Below are positions 1-11,803 of a stretch of DNA of 64,000 bases, in pieces. The translations under genes and the position numbers were made by a program. The DNA comes from Spirogloea muscicola (Eukaryota > Streptophyta > Zygnematophyceae > Spirogloeales > Spirogloeaceae): contig WELB01000044.1 of assembly GCA_009602725.1 (NCBI GenBank), positions 136,934 to 200,933 on the forward strand, read 5' to 3'. The notes under the pieces are model-generated. The model made no database searches and was not told the DNA's origin. It saw only the letters and a program-made list of their open reading frames with translations. Each line of letters starts with the position of its first letter. The first letter of the stretch is position 1.

Positions 1-185
1 CGTCGGCCGGCGGCTCGGGCGGGCTCGGCGGCGGCGGAGGCGGCGAGGCCTGCGACGACGGCGCAGCCGCGGCGGCCGTAGCGCCGTGCGTGGTGATCGC
101 GAGCACAAAGCCGTTAGCTGCTGCGAGCACGACGCTGGTGGAGACCTCCAGAAGGTTACTTGTCGAGCTGCGTCTTGCCGCCACC
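1..185 (+). other. GC-rich leader upstream of eIF3j
   Basis: Very GC-rich sequence with many CGG/GCC triplets leads directly into the GCCGCCACC context before the start codon at 186. It is probably promoter and 5' UTR of the eIF3j gene. Long open frames here are compositional and resemble no protein I know. Confidence 0.45.
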
Positions 186-1910
186 ATGGACGACTGGGGT
201 ATAGCCCTTGCCTCCCTCATGGCCGCCGCCGGGCGCTCGGGGCCCCTCCTGCGAGCGAGCCTTCCTGGGCCTGACTGCCGCTGCCGCTGCGGATGCAGCG
301 GCAGCGCCTTGCGGCCCTTTGGGCCTTGTTCATTCTTCTTGCGCTGGCCGCTCACAGCCACTGCCTTATGTTGGAGGAGCTGTCCGATGCAACGCTCTAC
401 AGATGCTGAGGACTTCGAGCCGCCGCCGCCGGTGATCGTCAAGGAGCCGCTCAAGGGCCAGTGGGACGACGAGGACGCGGAGGAGGAGGAGCCCGTGGCA
501 GCCCCTCCAGCGCCCGCCAAGGACGACGACGGCTCCGCTGCTGCGGAGGTCGAGCCACTGCCGCTACACCATCGCAGACCGCCAGCACTCTATGTTCTTG
601 TGTACTCATAAAAGGCGTGGCCTCCATGGCCATCTGGGGCCTCGTCGAGGCAGTAGCCCAGCCTTTGGCTGGGCGCTGGCCTGCATGTAAGCGTGCCCGC
701 CTGACGCCGTGCACCGGCTGCCTGCTGCCACCAGGCATCCAAGGCGAAGGCTGACAAGGCCGGCGCTGAGAAGAAGAAGAAGAAGAAGGAGGACGACGGC
801 GCACCCGGTCTCGACCAGGCGCTCGCCGACCCCGTTGCCGAGAAGCTGCGGCAGCAGAGGTGCCTTGGCCCCTCCCGAAAGGGCTTTGTGTGCCTCTAAT
901 TCGAGAGAGCTCTCAAGACCATCGCACGGCCCCCATCTACACCGCTGTCCTTTTGCACATACATTCTTCTGCCCGCTGCTGAGCACAAGGGCAGAGCTTG
1001 AGAGCTCCAGGGCCAGTCGAATATCTGCGTCAAAGTTCCGTTGTCGTGGTCGAGCCTGCCCAGGCTGGTGGAGGAGTCAGACTACAAAGCTACAAGGGAG
1101 CTCTTTGGGTCCCAGAAAGAGGCGCGCGCTTTGGATGACTTCATACCCAAGACCGAGGAGGACTTTATGGAGTACGCAGAGCTCATTGCCTCCAAGATCA
1201 CGCCGTTCCAGGTACTACAGGCACGGCCTTGCCTCATGCAGTGCTGGTAACCGTGTGATGGCAGCCACTCTGCTGTTGTGGCTGCTTGTAAGCTCTCGGT
1301 GGTCAGTGCTACCCTGCTGCTGAGATGGCGTTCAAGCAAGAAACCACCTCTGTTGATGCCCTTGACCAAACTGTTGCATGCATTTGATATCCATGATTCT
1401 ACTACTGTAGTAACATGTGATGCCTCAGCCCGCTTATGTGAGGGATAATCTCCTCACATGACAGAGCCTGCGGTATCTACGCAGAAGAGTTATCATTACA
1501 GCGCCCTGCTGAAGAGGCTGCTGCGCACGATCACGATGTCCATGGACGCTGCGGAGACCAAGGACCTCACGGCCGCGCTGACGGTCATCCAGAATGAGAA
1601 GCTGAAAGCTGAGAAGGACGCAGCGGGCAAGAAGAAAGCAGGTACGATGCATGCTTCTCCAGGGCTTGGCTTGCAGCTCTCTGGCGTTCGCTGTGCGGTG
1701 TTGTGATGTTGTGGTCTGCACATGGGCAATAGTCGACTCCGGTGCTCGGCACGGGCTGACTTCATCAAGTGAGGAGGTACTTACACTGGCCGATATGTGC
1801 TGGCCTGGCCAGGTGCCAAGAAGAAGCAGCTGCATGTCGAGAAGGCGGCTGACGATGACTACCGGCCTGGGGCGTATGACGCTGCTGGAGACGACTTTGA
1901 CTTCATGTAG
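186..1910 (+). CDS. Eukaryotic translation initiation factor 3 subunit J (eIF3j), six exons
   Basis: Encodes the loosely bound J subunit of eIF3 (yeast Hcr1), which helps eIF3 bind the 40S subunit and acts in the cytoplasm. I read exons 186-198, 403-548, 735-859, 1064-1211, 1485-1641 and 1813-1910. All introns are GT-AG, phases agree throughout, and the product is 228 residues, the usual plant size. The tiny first exon codes for MDDW and joins exon 2 to give the family's acidic MDDWDAEDFEPPPPVIV start. Exon 3 holds a lysine run and then DPVAEKLRQQRLVEESDY. Exon 4 carries the FIPKTEEDFMEYAELI block. Exon 5 is the helical YHYSALLKRLLRTI region. The last exon ends KKKQLHVEK...DFDFM, the conserved C terminus. 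The start has a GCCGCCACCATGG context. The identification is firm. The exact end of exon 2 is the least certain junction. Confidence 0.93.
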
Positions 1911-2589
1911 GACCTGTGGGCTACTTGGATGCAGTGAGAGGGCATGGCGCAGTGCAGAAATGCGAATGGTGCAGAGTGGCTGCCCGTGCATAATGGCTAT
2001 AATAGCACTACTTGTGCCACCCCAGAGGTTGGCCTGGATTACTTAGAATTGTTTGCGCACAACATTGCTGCTGTTGTACTGGGCAGTTGAACGTATGAGG
2101 TGGATATGAGTAGACTCTTGAAGCTATTTGTGTCAAGATACTACGTCACTGAGGACTTCTCATGATTGTCAAACAAGCAAGATTTGGGGGGTCAATGCAT
2201 GTCTCAATGGGCCAGGTCATCTGTATCTGAGGTGCCAAAGTCATGTTCGACCAAGGAACGAGGTCACACTTTTGGTCTGGATTTCGACTCTGTTGTCTTG
2301 TTGGCTCGGACTGCTTAGTATACTTGGAGTTAACATAGTTGAATACACTTGATATTCCACATACGAGACTGCTCACTGTGACAAGCACTACTATGACTTA
2401 AGGTGCAGGGTGCCAGAGCCAGAGCTAGCCGGAGCCAAGCCAGAGCAATGACAATGATATCAAGTGTTTGTCAACACTACATTTTGTCATCAGCTTGTGA
2501 TCCACCCATATTGCTCATTCAGAAGCTTAATACCAACTCAGACGCATCTATGACATGGGCTTCTATAACCGTGAGTGCGGGGAAGCTAG
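1911..2589. other. Spacer between convergent eIF3j and 6PGDH genes
   Basis: The 3' ends of two convergent genes meet here. I see no coding signal. At 2406-2450 there is a short imperfect repeat of GAGCCAGAGC-like units. The rest looks like unique, moderately AT-rich 3' flank. Confidence 0.4.
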
Positions 2590-5500
2590 TCAATTGAAAT
2601 TATTGTTAGCCAGCTTGTGCCACTCAGTGTGGAATGCGCCACCAACATCGGTCCTCTCGTACGTGTGCGCGCCAAAGTAGTCGCGCTGCGCCTGCAAGGA
2701 CTCAACATAAAGGCAGAGCCCTTTTGATAAGTGTACCTACCCTCGTGACAAAGAGCCATTTAACTGTGAGCTCATAATACTACTTCCTCAGAGGTGTTCG
2801 GCAACACCCCACAGACTGTCAGCGTGACATAATCAACACAAGCCAACTGCTTGTCAAAATGTGCACCTACAACATGCAACATGCAAAAGACCAAAGAGCT
2901 TGGCAAATTGGTGCACCTGGACAAGGTTTGCTGGGAGGCGAGCGCGGCGGTAGGTGTCGAAGTACGCCAAGCTGCAAGAAAGCAGAAATACATTACTACT
3001 CAATCAATGTGGTTGTGAAGTCTTCATAGCAACATTTCCGAGGATTGGGCATTGAAGTCGTCAGCCCAGGAAATCTTGCCAGCAGCCATGGTAACAGTGT
3101 TCCTTTGCTTCGGAGTTGACCAACCTTCCGCTCATTCCAGGGGTGCTGACTCCAGCTTGAATAGACAGTGTCACCACGCGTCTCCAAGACTGTTGACGAT
3201 CGACTATCTCTTGAGCAAATTCAGGGTCCATCAACAAGCTGGGGATGTTTGGATCGCGATCGTAAGCCTGTAGAAAATCAGGAAGAATACTTACATGATG
3301 CCAGAGTGCAGTACATCAGTCCCTGATTTAGCTTTTACATAGCAAGTCCACGCTCCCTGCAAGGTTGCTGCTTCAATCACGTATGGACTGGCAACCAGAT
3401 AACTAGCACACGAGGCACACAGGTTGCAGAGTAGGCCTCTTGATACCTTCTTGATGCGGTCGAGGAACTTTGCCCGGATGATGCAGCCTCCCTTCCAAAT
3501 CCGAGCCAGCTCTCCAAGGTTGAGATCCCAACCTTGCTCCATGCTCTTTGCCCTAATCAGATTCATCCCTTGTGCATAGCTGCAAATCTTGGATGAATAC
3601 AGAGCCTGCACACAATCAAGGACAGACTAGACAACAGAGTCAGTCACGCTTTCCATGCATGACCTCACCAGGTGCTGCGGTCAGGTTTGCGTTCAAGAGT
3701 TGTATGACGAATTAACATCTCAACAATCATGGCATGCTGGAAATGACTACTTCGCTAATGCATGCATGTGGCTGCCTGCCAAGTGCTTGGTGGTCTGCTA
3801 CCTTCCGGACATCATCCACCAGCTCCTTCTTGTCTACATCCAGAGAAGCCCGGACATCTTTCACACCGAGCTGCTTGAAATTATCGGCAGCAGCAACTCG
3901 CTCCTCCTTCAGTCCGCTCAAAAACCTAGAGTCCAGTGATGCCTCAATCGTTGGACAAGCAACTGAGAGCTCCGCAGCTTGCTGGATGGTCCATTTGCCA
4001 GTCCCCTTCATTCCAGTCTTGTCAAGCACCTTATCTACAAGTTCGCCATCGCCCTTATCATCCTTGACAGTGAAGATCTGGGCAGTAATGTCAATGAGGA
4101 AGCTGTCCAACTCTCCCTTGTTCCACTCTAAGAACGTAGATGCTAGCTCTTCATTAGTCAAGCCCCCCACACTCTTCAGGACGTCGTACCTGCAAATTTC
4201 CACTCATCTATTACAGCTGCTCCATGCAATGAGAAGGACAGTCTACGAGTCAAATGACAACTTGCCCACTTATTGCAATCAGAGGTGCAATGGCCATGAT
4301 GGACAATAGAAGGACTAGAAGCAGGTCATAAGGTGCGCATCGGCACTCACGCTTCAGATATGAGCTGCATGTCTCCATACTCGATGCCATTATGCACCAT
4401 CTTCACAAAGTTACCGGCTCCACCACTTCCAATATAAGTGACACAAGGGCCAGTATCCTCGACCTGGGCTGCGACCTTCTGAACAATGTCCTCAATAAGC
4501 TTGTAAGCCTGCAGCGTGCCACCGGGCATCAAAGATGGGCCATATCGAGCACCTTCCTCACCACCTGATACTCCCATGCCCAGGTAAAGCAAGCCCTTGT
4601 CAGCAACCATCTTCGATCTCCTCTCTGTGTTTTCATACCTGGATCAGGCCACAGAGACATCGTGCAATTAGATGCAAAGGACTTCCTTCTGATTTTGCAG
4701 GTCTACGAGCAAAGAGACATGTCCAGTGGACAGGGCTGGGTTGTCAAGGGGCTGGCGCAATTAGAATATGTTGGCATGGGAGCATAGACGTGGCCGCACC
4801 TTCCTAGATCAGTGCCGGCAAGCAAGTACTCATATCGCCAGAGCATTCAAGCAGAGTCAATGGAGCTCACCATTCGTTTCCACCGTCAATGATGCAGTCA
4901 CCCGCCTCTAAGTATTGGGAGAGGAGTTCAATGGTCTGATCAACGGGAGCTCCTGCCTTTACGAGGATGATGATGGCCCTGTAGCAGCGAAAACTTACAA
5001 GGCCTCAGCACCTGTGGCATCGCCCTTTGCAGGAGTGCAAATATTTCGATACTGTCAACAAATGTGCAACAAGCAATCCAAGCTAGGAATGAACAATGAA
5101 TACAGCATTGATGAAACAGAGATGGAAAGGCTGCACGAGATACCACTCAGAGCCACTACCTCGGCCTTGCAATAGATTCGACAAATGCCTTAGGGTCCTT
5201 ATAACCCTTCAGAGGCAGATTGCCTTCTGCCTTGGCCCTCTCCACAGTGTCGTCCACCTTGCTCTCGGACCTATTGTAGACCGATATTGGGAAGCCTTTC
5301 TCAGCGATATTCAGAGCCAAATTCTGCACAATGCAGAGCATACTTGTGCGGTCAGATAATGGAGATCCCCAATACTGTAATCTGCCCAGGAATAGATCGG
5401 TGAGCTCCAAGTGTCAAGCTCATGTGTAGTGCCATAGACGGCAGAAGCATAAATTATCACACATGATTGAGATTAGAATATCAGCGAAGCTGACATCTCC

Positions 5501-5711
5501 AGCTGTGTGACCGCCTCTGAGGCATTGCTCCCGAAGATGTCGTCAACTGTCATGCGGCAGTTGTGCTCCTCAAGCGCGAAAGTTGTAGCTGCTTGCTACA
5601 GAAGGTGCACAGCTACTTGCTACAAGAATATCACATAGACCGGTTCATTACCTGACCCATCACTGCCAAGCCTGCGAGCCCGATCCGAGAGAGCGAGGTT
5701 TCTTGAGCCAT
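2590..5711 (-). CDS. 6-phosphogluconate dehydrogenase, decarboxylating; nine exons
   Basis: Catalyses the NADP-dependent oxidative decarboxylation of 6-phosphogluconate to ribulose 5-phosphate in the oxidative pentose phosphate pathway. Exons in transcription order are 5652-5711, 5160-5323, 4871-4978, 4351-4638, 3802-4189, 3447-3605, 3125-3267, 2917-2971 and 2590-2691. Every junction is GT-AG and in phase, giving 488 residues, the normal family length. Exon 1 supplies [11 protein letters not shown], the start of the nucleotide-binding fold. Exon 4 carries [19 protein letters not shown] with the family's catalytic lysine. Exon 5 has [12 protein letters not shown], and exon 6 has the [11 protein letters not shown] block. 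Exon 9 has [14 protein letters not shown]. The protein starts close to the fold with no room for a transit peptide and lacks an SKL-like tail, so I infer a cytosolic enzyme. Substrate-binding blocks look intact. Confidence 0.96.
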
Positions 5712-6444
5712 GCTGCAAGACGAGGGTGTGGTTAGATGTCTGGAATCAGAAGCCCATGAGAAGACGACCAGTGTAAGCCCTCCAAGTATTTAGCAAATCT
5801 CTGTGGTCCGTGAAAGCAGCAAACCGCACTCGTGATTCCGCTTTCGGCAAAGATAAGGACGACCCTTGCGGCGTGAGGCAGGTTCGAACCTTGCGGGGCG
5901 AATATCACTGGCTACGGCTGCTCGGACAACCCCAAAGGTGCGAGGTTGATTGCAGCACTGCGTTTCACCAATAGGTCTGAGCTGTCGAGAGAAGGCGCTT
6001 TCCCCTGCGACGACGTCGAGGTATGGAAATCAGGAGACGTGCCGGAAAGGCACAGCTGCATAAGAAGCGGCAGCGGCAGGAACGCAAGGGGGTAAGCCAG
6101 GGTGCTCGGGCACCTGCGAGGAAGGTGCAGCCGGAGCCGCTGGCAAGGGCTGGCGGGCGCGCGACGCGCGGGCGCGCGGCGGCGGGCGCGGGCGCNGGCG
6201 GCCATGGCTGGGGGGGGGAGCTGTGGGGGCGGGGGGAGTCCTGCCCGCTCGCCCCGCGCCACGCGCGCACTGGCGGGCCCGCTGGCGCCGATGTGACGCC
6301 CCGAAACCGGGCCAGCAGCGGATTCTTTCCCGCCGGCGGAGAGCTCCCTGGGGGAGGGGGGCGCGCCAAGGCACCACTAAGAGTGACGCACAGGGCCGCC
6401 GCGCGGCGGCGCTTTGGAGCTGCAGAAGTGAGCTCCTCCAACGA

Positions 6445-6705
6445 AGAAGTGGCTCTCCCAATGGGGGCAAGGGCTGTAAGAAGCCAGCCCGAAAAGAATT
6501 GACAAGGTTCGAAGGGGCCAAAGTACGAGCTAAGCAGCGACTGCGGGGCCTGAAGAGGCTATGGCAGAACGGGGGAGGATGGACCACTTAGTAGTTACGA
6601 GTGAGGAGCCTCACATCCGACAGACTAGCTGCCGGTAAACTATCCCCCTGACGAAAGCCGGAGGCCGCAGCGAGAGCACGGCCAGCACGCAGATGCAAGG
6701 CGTGG
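6445..6705 (+). repeat. Full-length copy of hairpin-core dispersed repeat (family A)
   Basis: Contains the core GGCTGTAAGAAGCCAGCC, then an A-rich link, ACAAGGTTCGAAGGGGCC, a block ending GGATGGACCACT and a tail ending CAGATGCAAGGCGTGGG. The reverse complement of nearly the whole unit recurs at 62692-62955 and in pieces at 25615-26320 and 48720-48980. A weak tRNA-like B box (GGTTCGAAGG) is present, but there is no tRNA fold or poly-A tail, so SINE status is only a possibility. Downstream, near 6780-6840, a further segment with the motif GCTCAGTAACC also recurs near 26757 and 59513. Confidence 0.75.
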
Positions 6706-7258
6706 GAGAGAGAGACTCTTGGAGTAATGGGCGACGGCTATGGTTGGCCAGCCCAGAAAACAATGAACAAGATTTGAAGGGCCAAAAGCACACAGCTGTG
6801 CAAGCGACTACAGCGAATGGGAGCTCAGTAACCTCGGAGCGGAGTGGCGAGGTGACGATAGCCCTCCGCCCCAGACGGGGGCCGCCGGCGAGCCGCCCCA
6901 CTCAGCTATTTAGTAGGGCAGTCGGTACGGTGCGCCGCAGCCCCCTCTTGGTAGAAGTCCTCCCCCAATGACAGACGGCGCATTCAGAGTGGGAGGCGCT
7001 CGCCTTCCCCGACTCGCCGCGGCGCCCGTCAAGTCGCCACGTGGGTCGGCCCCCGACTGAGGGGTCGGGGCCGGGGGCAGCGGCGCGGGTGGGCTGGGGT
7101 TAAACGAGAGAAAGGGCTCGCCCGTTGAGGATAGGGGCTGGAAAAAGCCAGCCCAAAAGAGAATTTTAACAAAGGACGAGAAGGGGCCAGGGGGAAACAC
7201 CCCCTGTAAGCAACCGGCATTCAAAGCTGCCCCTTGGCATCAGCAGCACTCTCTGGCC

Positions 7259-7628
7259 CTTTGCCCTAACAGTGTGTTGGCCACCCTTTCATTATCATGC
7301 GCACCGCGCGCCTTCTCTGGGCGGACGGATCCCACGGACCCCATGGGCCGCCCCGCCCGCGGCCCCATGCCGCCGCTGGCAGCTCCCGGCTTTGCCGACC
7401 GCGGAGCCCGTGGGGCGTGAGACGCCGCGGTGGGGGTGAGACGCCGGGCGGGCGGACACTCGAAGGGGCACCCGACTGCGGGACAACGTATCCCATCTGA
7501 CAACAGGCGTGGGTGCGATACGAGAAGGAAATGAAAGGAGTGTATATTACAAGTGAAGGGGCAAGGCGCGCGGTGCGCATAGGATGAAAGGGAGGCCAAT
7601 TCAAGCCAATACGCTGTTCAGGCAAAGG
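7259..7628. mobile_element. MITE-like element with about 60-bp terminal inverted repeats (family B)
   Basis: The left end reads CTTTGCCCTAACAGTGTGTT and continues through CACCCTTTCAT to GCGCACCGCGCGCCTTCTCT. The right end is its inverse, ending in AACGCTGTTCAGGCAAAG in the opposite sense. The arms match over roughly 60 bases with a few differences, enclosing about 250 bp of GC-rich sequence with no gene. This is the structure of a non-autonomous DNA transposon. I could not settle a clear target-site duplication. Other copies lie at 41511-41620 and 42910-43110, with single ends elsewhere. Confidence 0.65.
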
Positions 7629-8733
7629 CTAGTGCAAAGTTCAGGAGCTCCTTGCATCGAGATGCTTGTCCTTCCTCTCCCCTGCCACTGCCCTTCGCTT
7701 GCCCTTATAGCAGTGGAGCATGGCTACTTTGCTGAAAATACTGACGTGGTAAGCTATTAGGCCCTATGGTGTGGCCTGCTACTCCGAGATCTTAAATACT
7801 ATGCTTCCTACCACCAAGTTAAGCAACCTAGGCTAATGTGACCATCTACTAACACTCAGCTGATTTGGGCCATAGAGATTCGGACCTGCCCTTTTGGACC
7901 TTGTCCCTTTTTTGTGGCCCCGGGGAAACAGCTCTTACTTAGTAAAGATGAGGCGGTGGCTGTGAACAAATTGAGCTCTTCCAAACGGGTCCCCTGGCCA
8001 GGGCCAGAGGCAGCAGCGAGAAATTGCTCGTCCATAGAAAATGGGGGGCTAGCAAAGCCAGCCCAGAAAGAATGGACAATATCCGCAGGCCACACAGGCC
8101 AAAGGGGGCGGAGGCTGTAAAAAGAAAGAATATTGCTCGCTCATAGAAAAGAATGGTGATCATTTAAAGGCCACAAAGAAGGCCAGCCCAGAAAGAATGA
8201 ACAAGGTCCAAAGGCTAGCCCGCAGGTATGAGCGAGGTTCAGTGGGCAGGGCCCGTCATGAGCACTGAGCCATTTCGTGGCCAAAATGCCACGAGCGACT
8301 TAGCCTCGGTCGCTGCTTACGTCACAGGCGAGTTCGCCTCGGCAAGTCGCACTAGCACTACGACGACGATAGGGGCAAAGGAGGATGAAGGTTTTGCCCA
8401 GCAAGGTGGCAATGCCTCTGTGCAGGGCCTGAGCCGCGCGGGAAGGCCAATGCGATTGCGCCCCCAGAGGTCAACAAGATTGCGGGCGGCACAGGGCTCT
8501 GAAGTCCGCCTGTCACGGCGAAGCTTCCACAGCTTCCAGAACGTGAAGCAGCCCTTCCGAACGGGGGAGAGGAATAGACTGCGCGTACTGAGTGATAAGA
8601 AGGGCCTGAGCGTACTAAGGCCTAGCATCGGAGAGTCAGCCAGCCAGCCAGCGGAGGGCCCCCCCACCCGCGCCGCAGCGACGCATGCGCGCCTGGCCTG
8701 AGTCCACCGCCGCCGCCCGCCGCGCCGCCGCNC

Positions 8734-10882
8734 ATGTTTGCTGCGAGAGCGACCGCCCTCCCGTCAGCCGCGCTCCAGTCGCACGGCCCCGCCGCGCGCG
8801 CCATGGCCACCACCGCGGCTGCCGCCGCCGGCGCCGCCACCACCACCGCGCCCTTGGCCAAGCCCCGCCCAGTCGCGCTGAAGGTGCTCTCCACCGAGCA
8901 GCCAGAGGGCATGGGCGCCCGCGTGCGCCGCAGCATTGGAAGGTGAAGCCGGAGTTCTGTTTGGAGCAGCTCTGATCTCCGCCAAATGGAAGCTCAGCCG
9001 CTGGACACCGTCATCTGGTCATTTGCACAGTCACACCTAGACTGCAGGCTGATATTAGCACCCGCCTGCCATACTGCAGGCCTGAGCTGAAGAACCTCGA
9101 CCCCTTCCTGCTGCTGGACGATGCCACTGGTGAGCTGTGACCTGCCACTCTTTGAGCCTCTGCACTAGAGCACTAAGGCACCATTGAGAGCTAGGGAACC
9201 AGAGCTGGCTGGAGCTGGTCCAGGCAATTATGGGCATGCAGCCTGCCAAGCAGCTGCTAAGGATGTGCATCTTGACACCTGGTACAGTTGTCCCGCCCGC
9301 TGGATTTCCAGACCACCCGCACAGAGGTACCATTACCAGCCTTCTAGTTGATGCTATGCTTGTGACTTTGTTATCTCAGTCACCGTTATTTCATGGTTTG
9401 ATGCACTAGTAAAGCCGCTTCAGCTGTAGCCGTAGGCATTGCTTGTTGATGAAGTGGCTCTTATACATATCCGTGAAGCCCAATCCACATTACCTTGACT
9501 TGTTATACTCCTAGACTGCAATCACTCGGACAGGGTCACATAGACATAGGCATGGCAATAAGACTTCGTCTTGTTTGTGTTCTTCTTAACAGGCTTCGAA
9601 ACCGTGACATACGTTCTAGAGGTATGCCATTGTGTCAGTAACAGCAAAGTCTGCAAACTTCCTTACCTGACTGGTGAAAGTGAGGGCTCGATGCACCACC
9701 TGCTTTTGTGCTCTGACCACTATTATGGGTTGCCTTACTGGCAGGGTTCTTTCACACATGAGGACTTTGAGGGCCATAAGGGAGTGATCAATGCAGGAGA
9801 CCTGCAGGTGAGTTGCGGCTTGGTAGGAAGCATCACTTAGACCCTGTTGTCTCAGTTGTGACTGGTGTTTCTTCCTGCTCTGGACTCTTTGACGTGGTCC
9901 AAGAGAACGCTGCAGTCCTTGTTCCCTCTGTGGGTGGTTCATGTCCCTGCTCTGAAACCATTGATTGACTAAGCAGATTCACATTGGTATCTATTTATGT
10001 ATAGAGTAGTGATGCCTTGCAAATTATGTGCAGTGGATGACAGCTGGACGAGGTATCCTGCACTCAGAGATGCCCGGCAGCAAAGGCAGGAATCGGGGCC
10101 TTCAGCTGTGGGTCAATCTTGCTGCCAAAGACAAAATGTGAGGGAGAGCTGCGTCACCCTTTCTCAACATTCTTCCGTTTACATTGACTGTCAGAGTTGC
10201 TTAGTCAGACAATGATCAATACCGCCTTCTCTGTGAGGGCACATTGACCCGTGCAGGAAAGGAAAACTCTCTTGTGCATCTCACAAGGATGTAGAGCTGG
10301 CAAATGCCAAGGGGTATGGTTGTGAGAGCTTGTAAAGGTAAAACGTCTACATGGAGATCACTTGTCTTTTTGTCGTTTTACAGGGTGGATCCTAGGTATC
10401 AGGAACTTGGTGATAAGGACATCCCAAGGGTAGAGAAGGATGGCGTGCATGTGAAGGTCATCGCGGGCACCTCACTAGGCACAACCTCTCCCGTGTACAC
10501 GCGCACGCCGACCATGTACCTGGACTTCACACTGCAGCCAGGCGCAGAAGTCCACCAGCCAATACAAGAAGGTTGGAATGCTTTTGCGTACATAGTGGAC
10601 GGCAAGGGCGTCTTTGGCAATCGAGCTGCAGAGGCGACAACTGCGTCCCACACCTTGAAGCTGGGCGCTGGAGATGGAGTGAGTGTGTGGAATACTGGCG
10701 ATAAGCCTCTGCGCTTCATGCTTATTGCTGGGCAGCCGCTAGGCGAGCCAGTCGTGCAATATGGCCCGTTCGTGATGAACAGCCAGGAGGAAATACAGCA
10801 GACCATCCGCGACTATCAGCTTGGCATGAACGGCTTTGAGAAGGCCGCCAGCTGGACGGCTAGCAGGCGGAGGAACCACTGA
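8734..10882 (+). CDS. Pirin-family cupin protein, seven exons
   Basis: Pirins are bicupin iron-binding proteins. Mammalian pirin is a nuclear transcriptional cofactor, and some members have quercetinase activity. Exons are 8734-8942, 9080-9129, 9288-9326, 9593-9621, 9745-9807, 10034-10137 and 10384-10882. Junctions are GT-AG and in phase, giving 330 residues. Recognisable blocks in order are [20 protein letters not shown], then [27 protein letters not shown], the stretch around [10 protein letters not shown], and [34 protein letters not shown] lies near the end. The HPH pair and the later H-x-E of LHSEMP match the known pirin metal ligands, so the metal site looks intact. About 45 Ala/Thr-rich residues precede the conserved part, and a second ATG at 8803 is an alternative start. 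An N lies just before the first ATG, so the true 5' end is uncertain. Confidence 0.93.
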
Positions 10883-11803
10883 AGCACGACTAAAGAGGTC
10901 ATTATGATGGCTGTAGTCTCATGACAGCACCACAGGCACAGATGCGAGATTGGAAGGAGCAGTTCGTACAAGCACATGGCATTGTGCCACAAAAGCAGGG
11001 CAGCCTTGTCTAAATTTTTCTGGAAGGGAGAAAGCTGAGACATTACAAAAAGTAACTGGCCTGGCTTCCCTTTTCCAATGACCCCTGCCGTCTTGACTGT
11101 CGGCTTATCTGACATGCTTACAAGCAGAGTGCTGCACTACATATATTCTCCACCCTTATCATCAGCACGTTGACTCACTGATACCTGAAATATTACTTTT
11201 ATCTGCAATACAAAGACATTGCAGAATGTAAGAATGTAAATTGACTCTTATCCTTGCTGCTGCTGTGAGACTTTCTTGCAGTGTCTCGCACACCCTTGTA
11301 TCTGCTTCTGCAATAATGAAGCAAATTTGTTTGGTGACTCAAAAGTCACACAGTCTTCTCACATGGCTTAGCAGTTGCTTGGGCCGTTTGGAGTATTCCG
11401 AAAAGTACCTTTGTCTGCTTCTTTTGGTCCCACAAATTGCGTAAAGATGATGCGTTAGCAATGACGCCTTCTTCGTATACCTGTCTGTGGATGGATCAGG
11501 AAGGCAAGTGTGAGCCTTACTCCAGAGGGTTGAAGGTGCAGTTAGGAGATTGTCAGGCCTACTCCAACGATGAGTCATAGCTGCAGGATGTGATGGATTG
11601 CTAGGTTGCTTGCACCGTTTGCTCCTTTGAAGACTTCAAGCTGCACACCTGTGGGAGCGATCACTGGAGGGGTGGTTGGTGCTGCATGTCTGATGAGGTG
11701 GAAGCCTTGGACCAGTGTTGATGAGCACAAGTGTCAGGTGATGTCAAGGACGTGACTGTGCTGCCGAAGCTCTTAAGCAGGACCTCCTTCTGGGTAAGGG
11801 TAG
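10883..11803. other. Spacer between convergent pirin and vWA genes
   Basis: Moderately AT-rich 3' flanks of two convergent genes. TGTAA motifs cluster at 11226-11242 and might belong to pirin polyadenylation. I found no gene or repeat. Confidence 0.35.

Larger units (their letters stand above)
5712..8733. other. Repeat-rich spacer between 6PGDH and pirin
   Basis: About 3 kb without a convincing gene. It contains the 6PGDH promoter side, a GC-rich block with an N at 6196, a full hairpin-family repeat (6445-6705), a TIR element (7259-7628) and partial hairpin-core copies near 7130-7180, 8030-8100 and 8170-8220. Open frames here follow base composition. The open frame at 8228-8701 resembles no family I know. 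Confidence 0.5.

Noticed and set aside
5884-5910. tRNA-like T-arm: GCAGGTTCGAACCTTGC with a perfect B box
   Set aside because: No matching acceptor strand, D arm or anticodon arm can be found upstream on either strand, so it is a chance palindrome or a worn remnant, not a tRNA gene.
8228-8701. 157-residue open frame upstream of pirin
   Set aside because: It lies beside repeat cores, with no family resemblance and no splice link to pirin.
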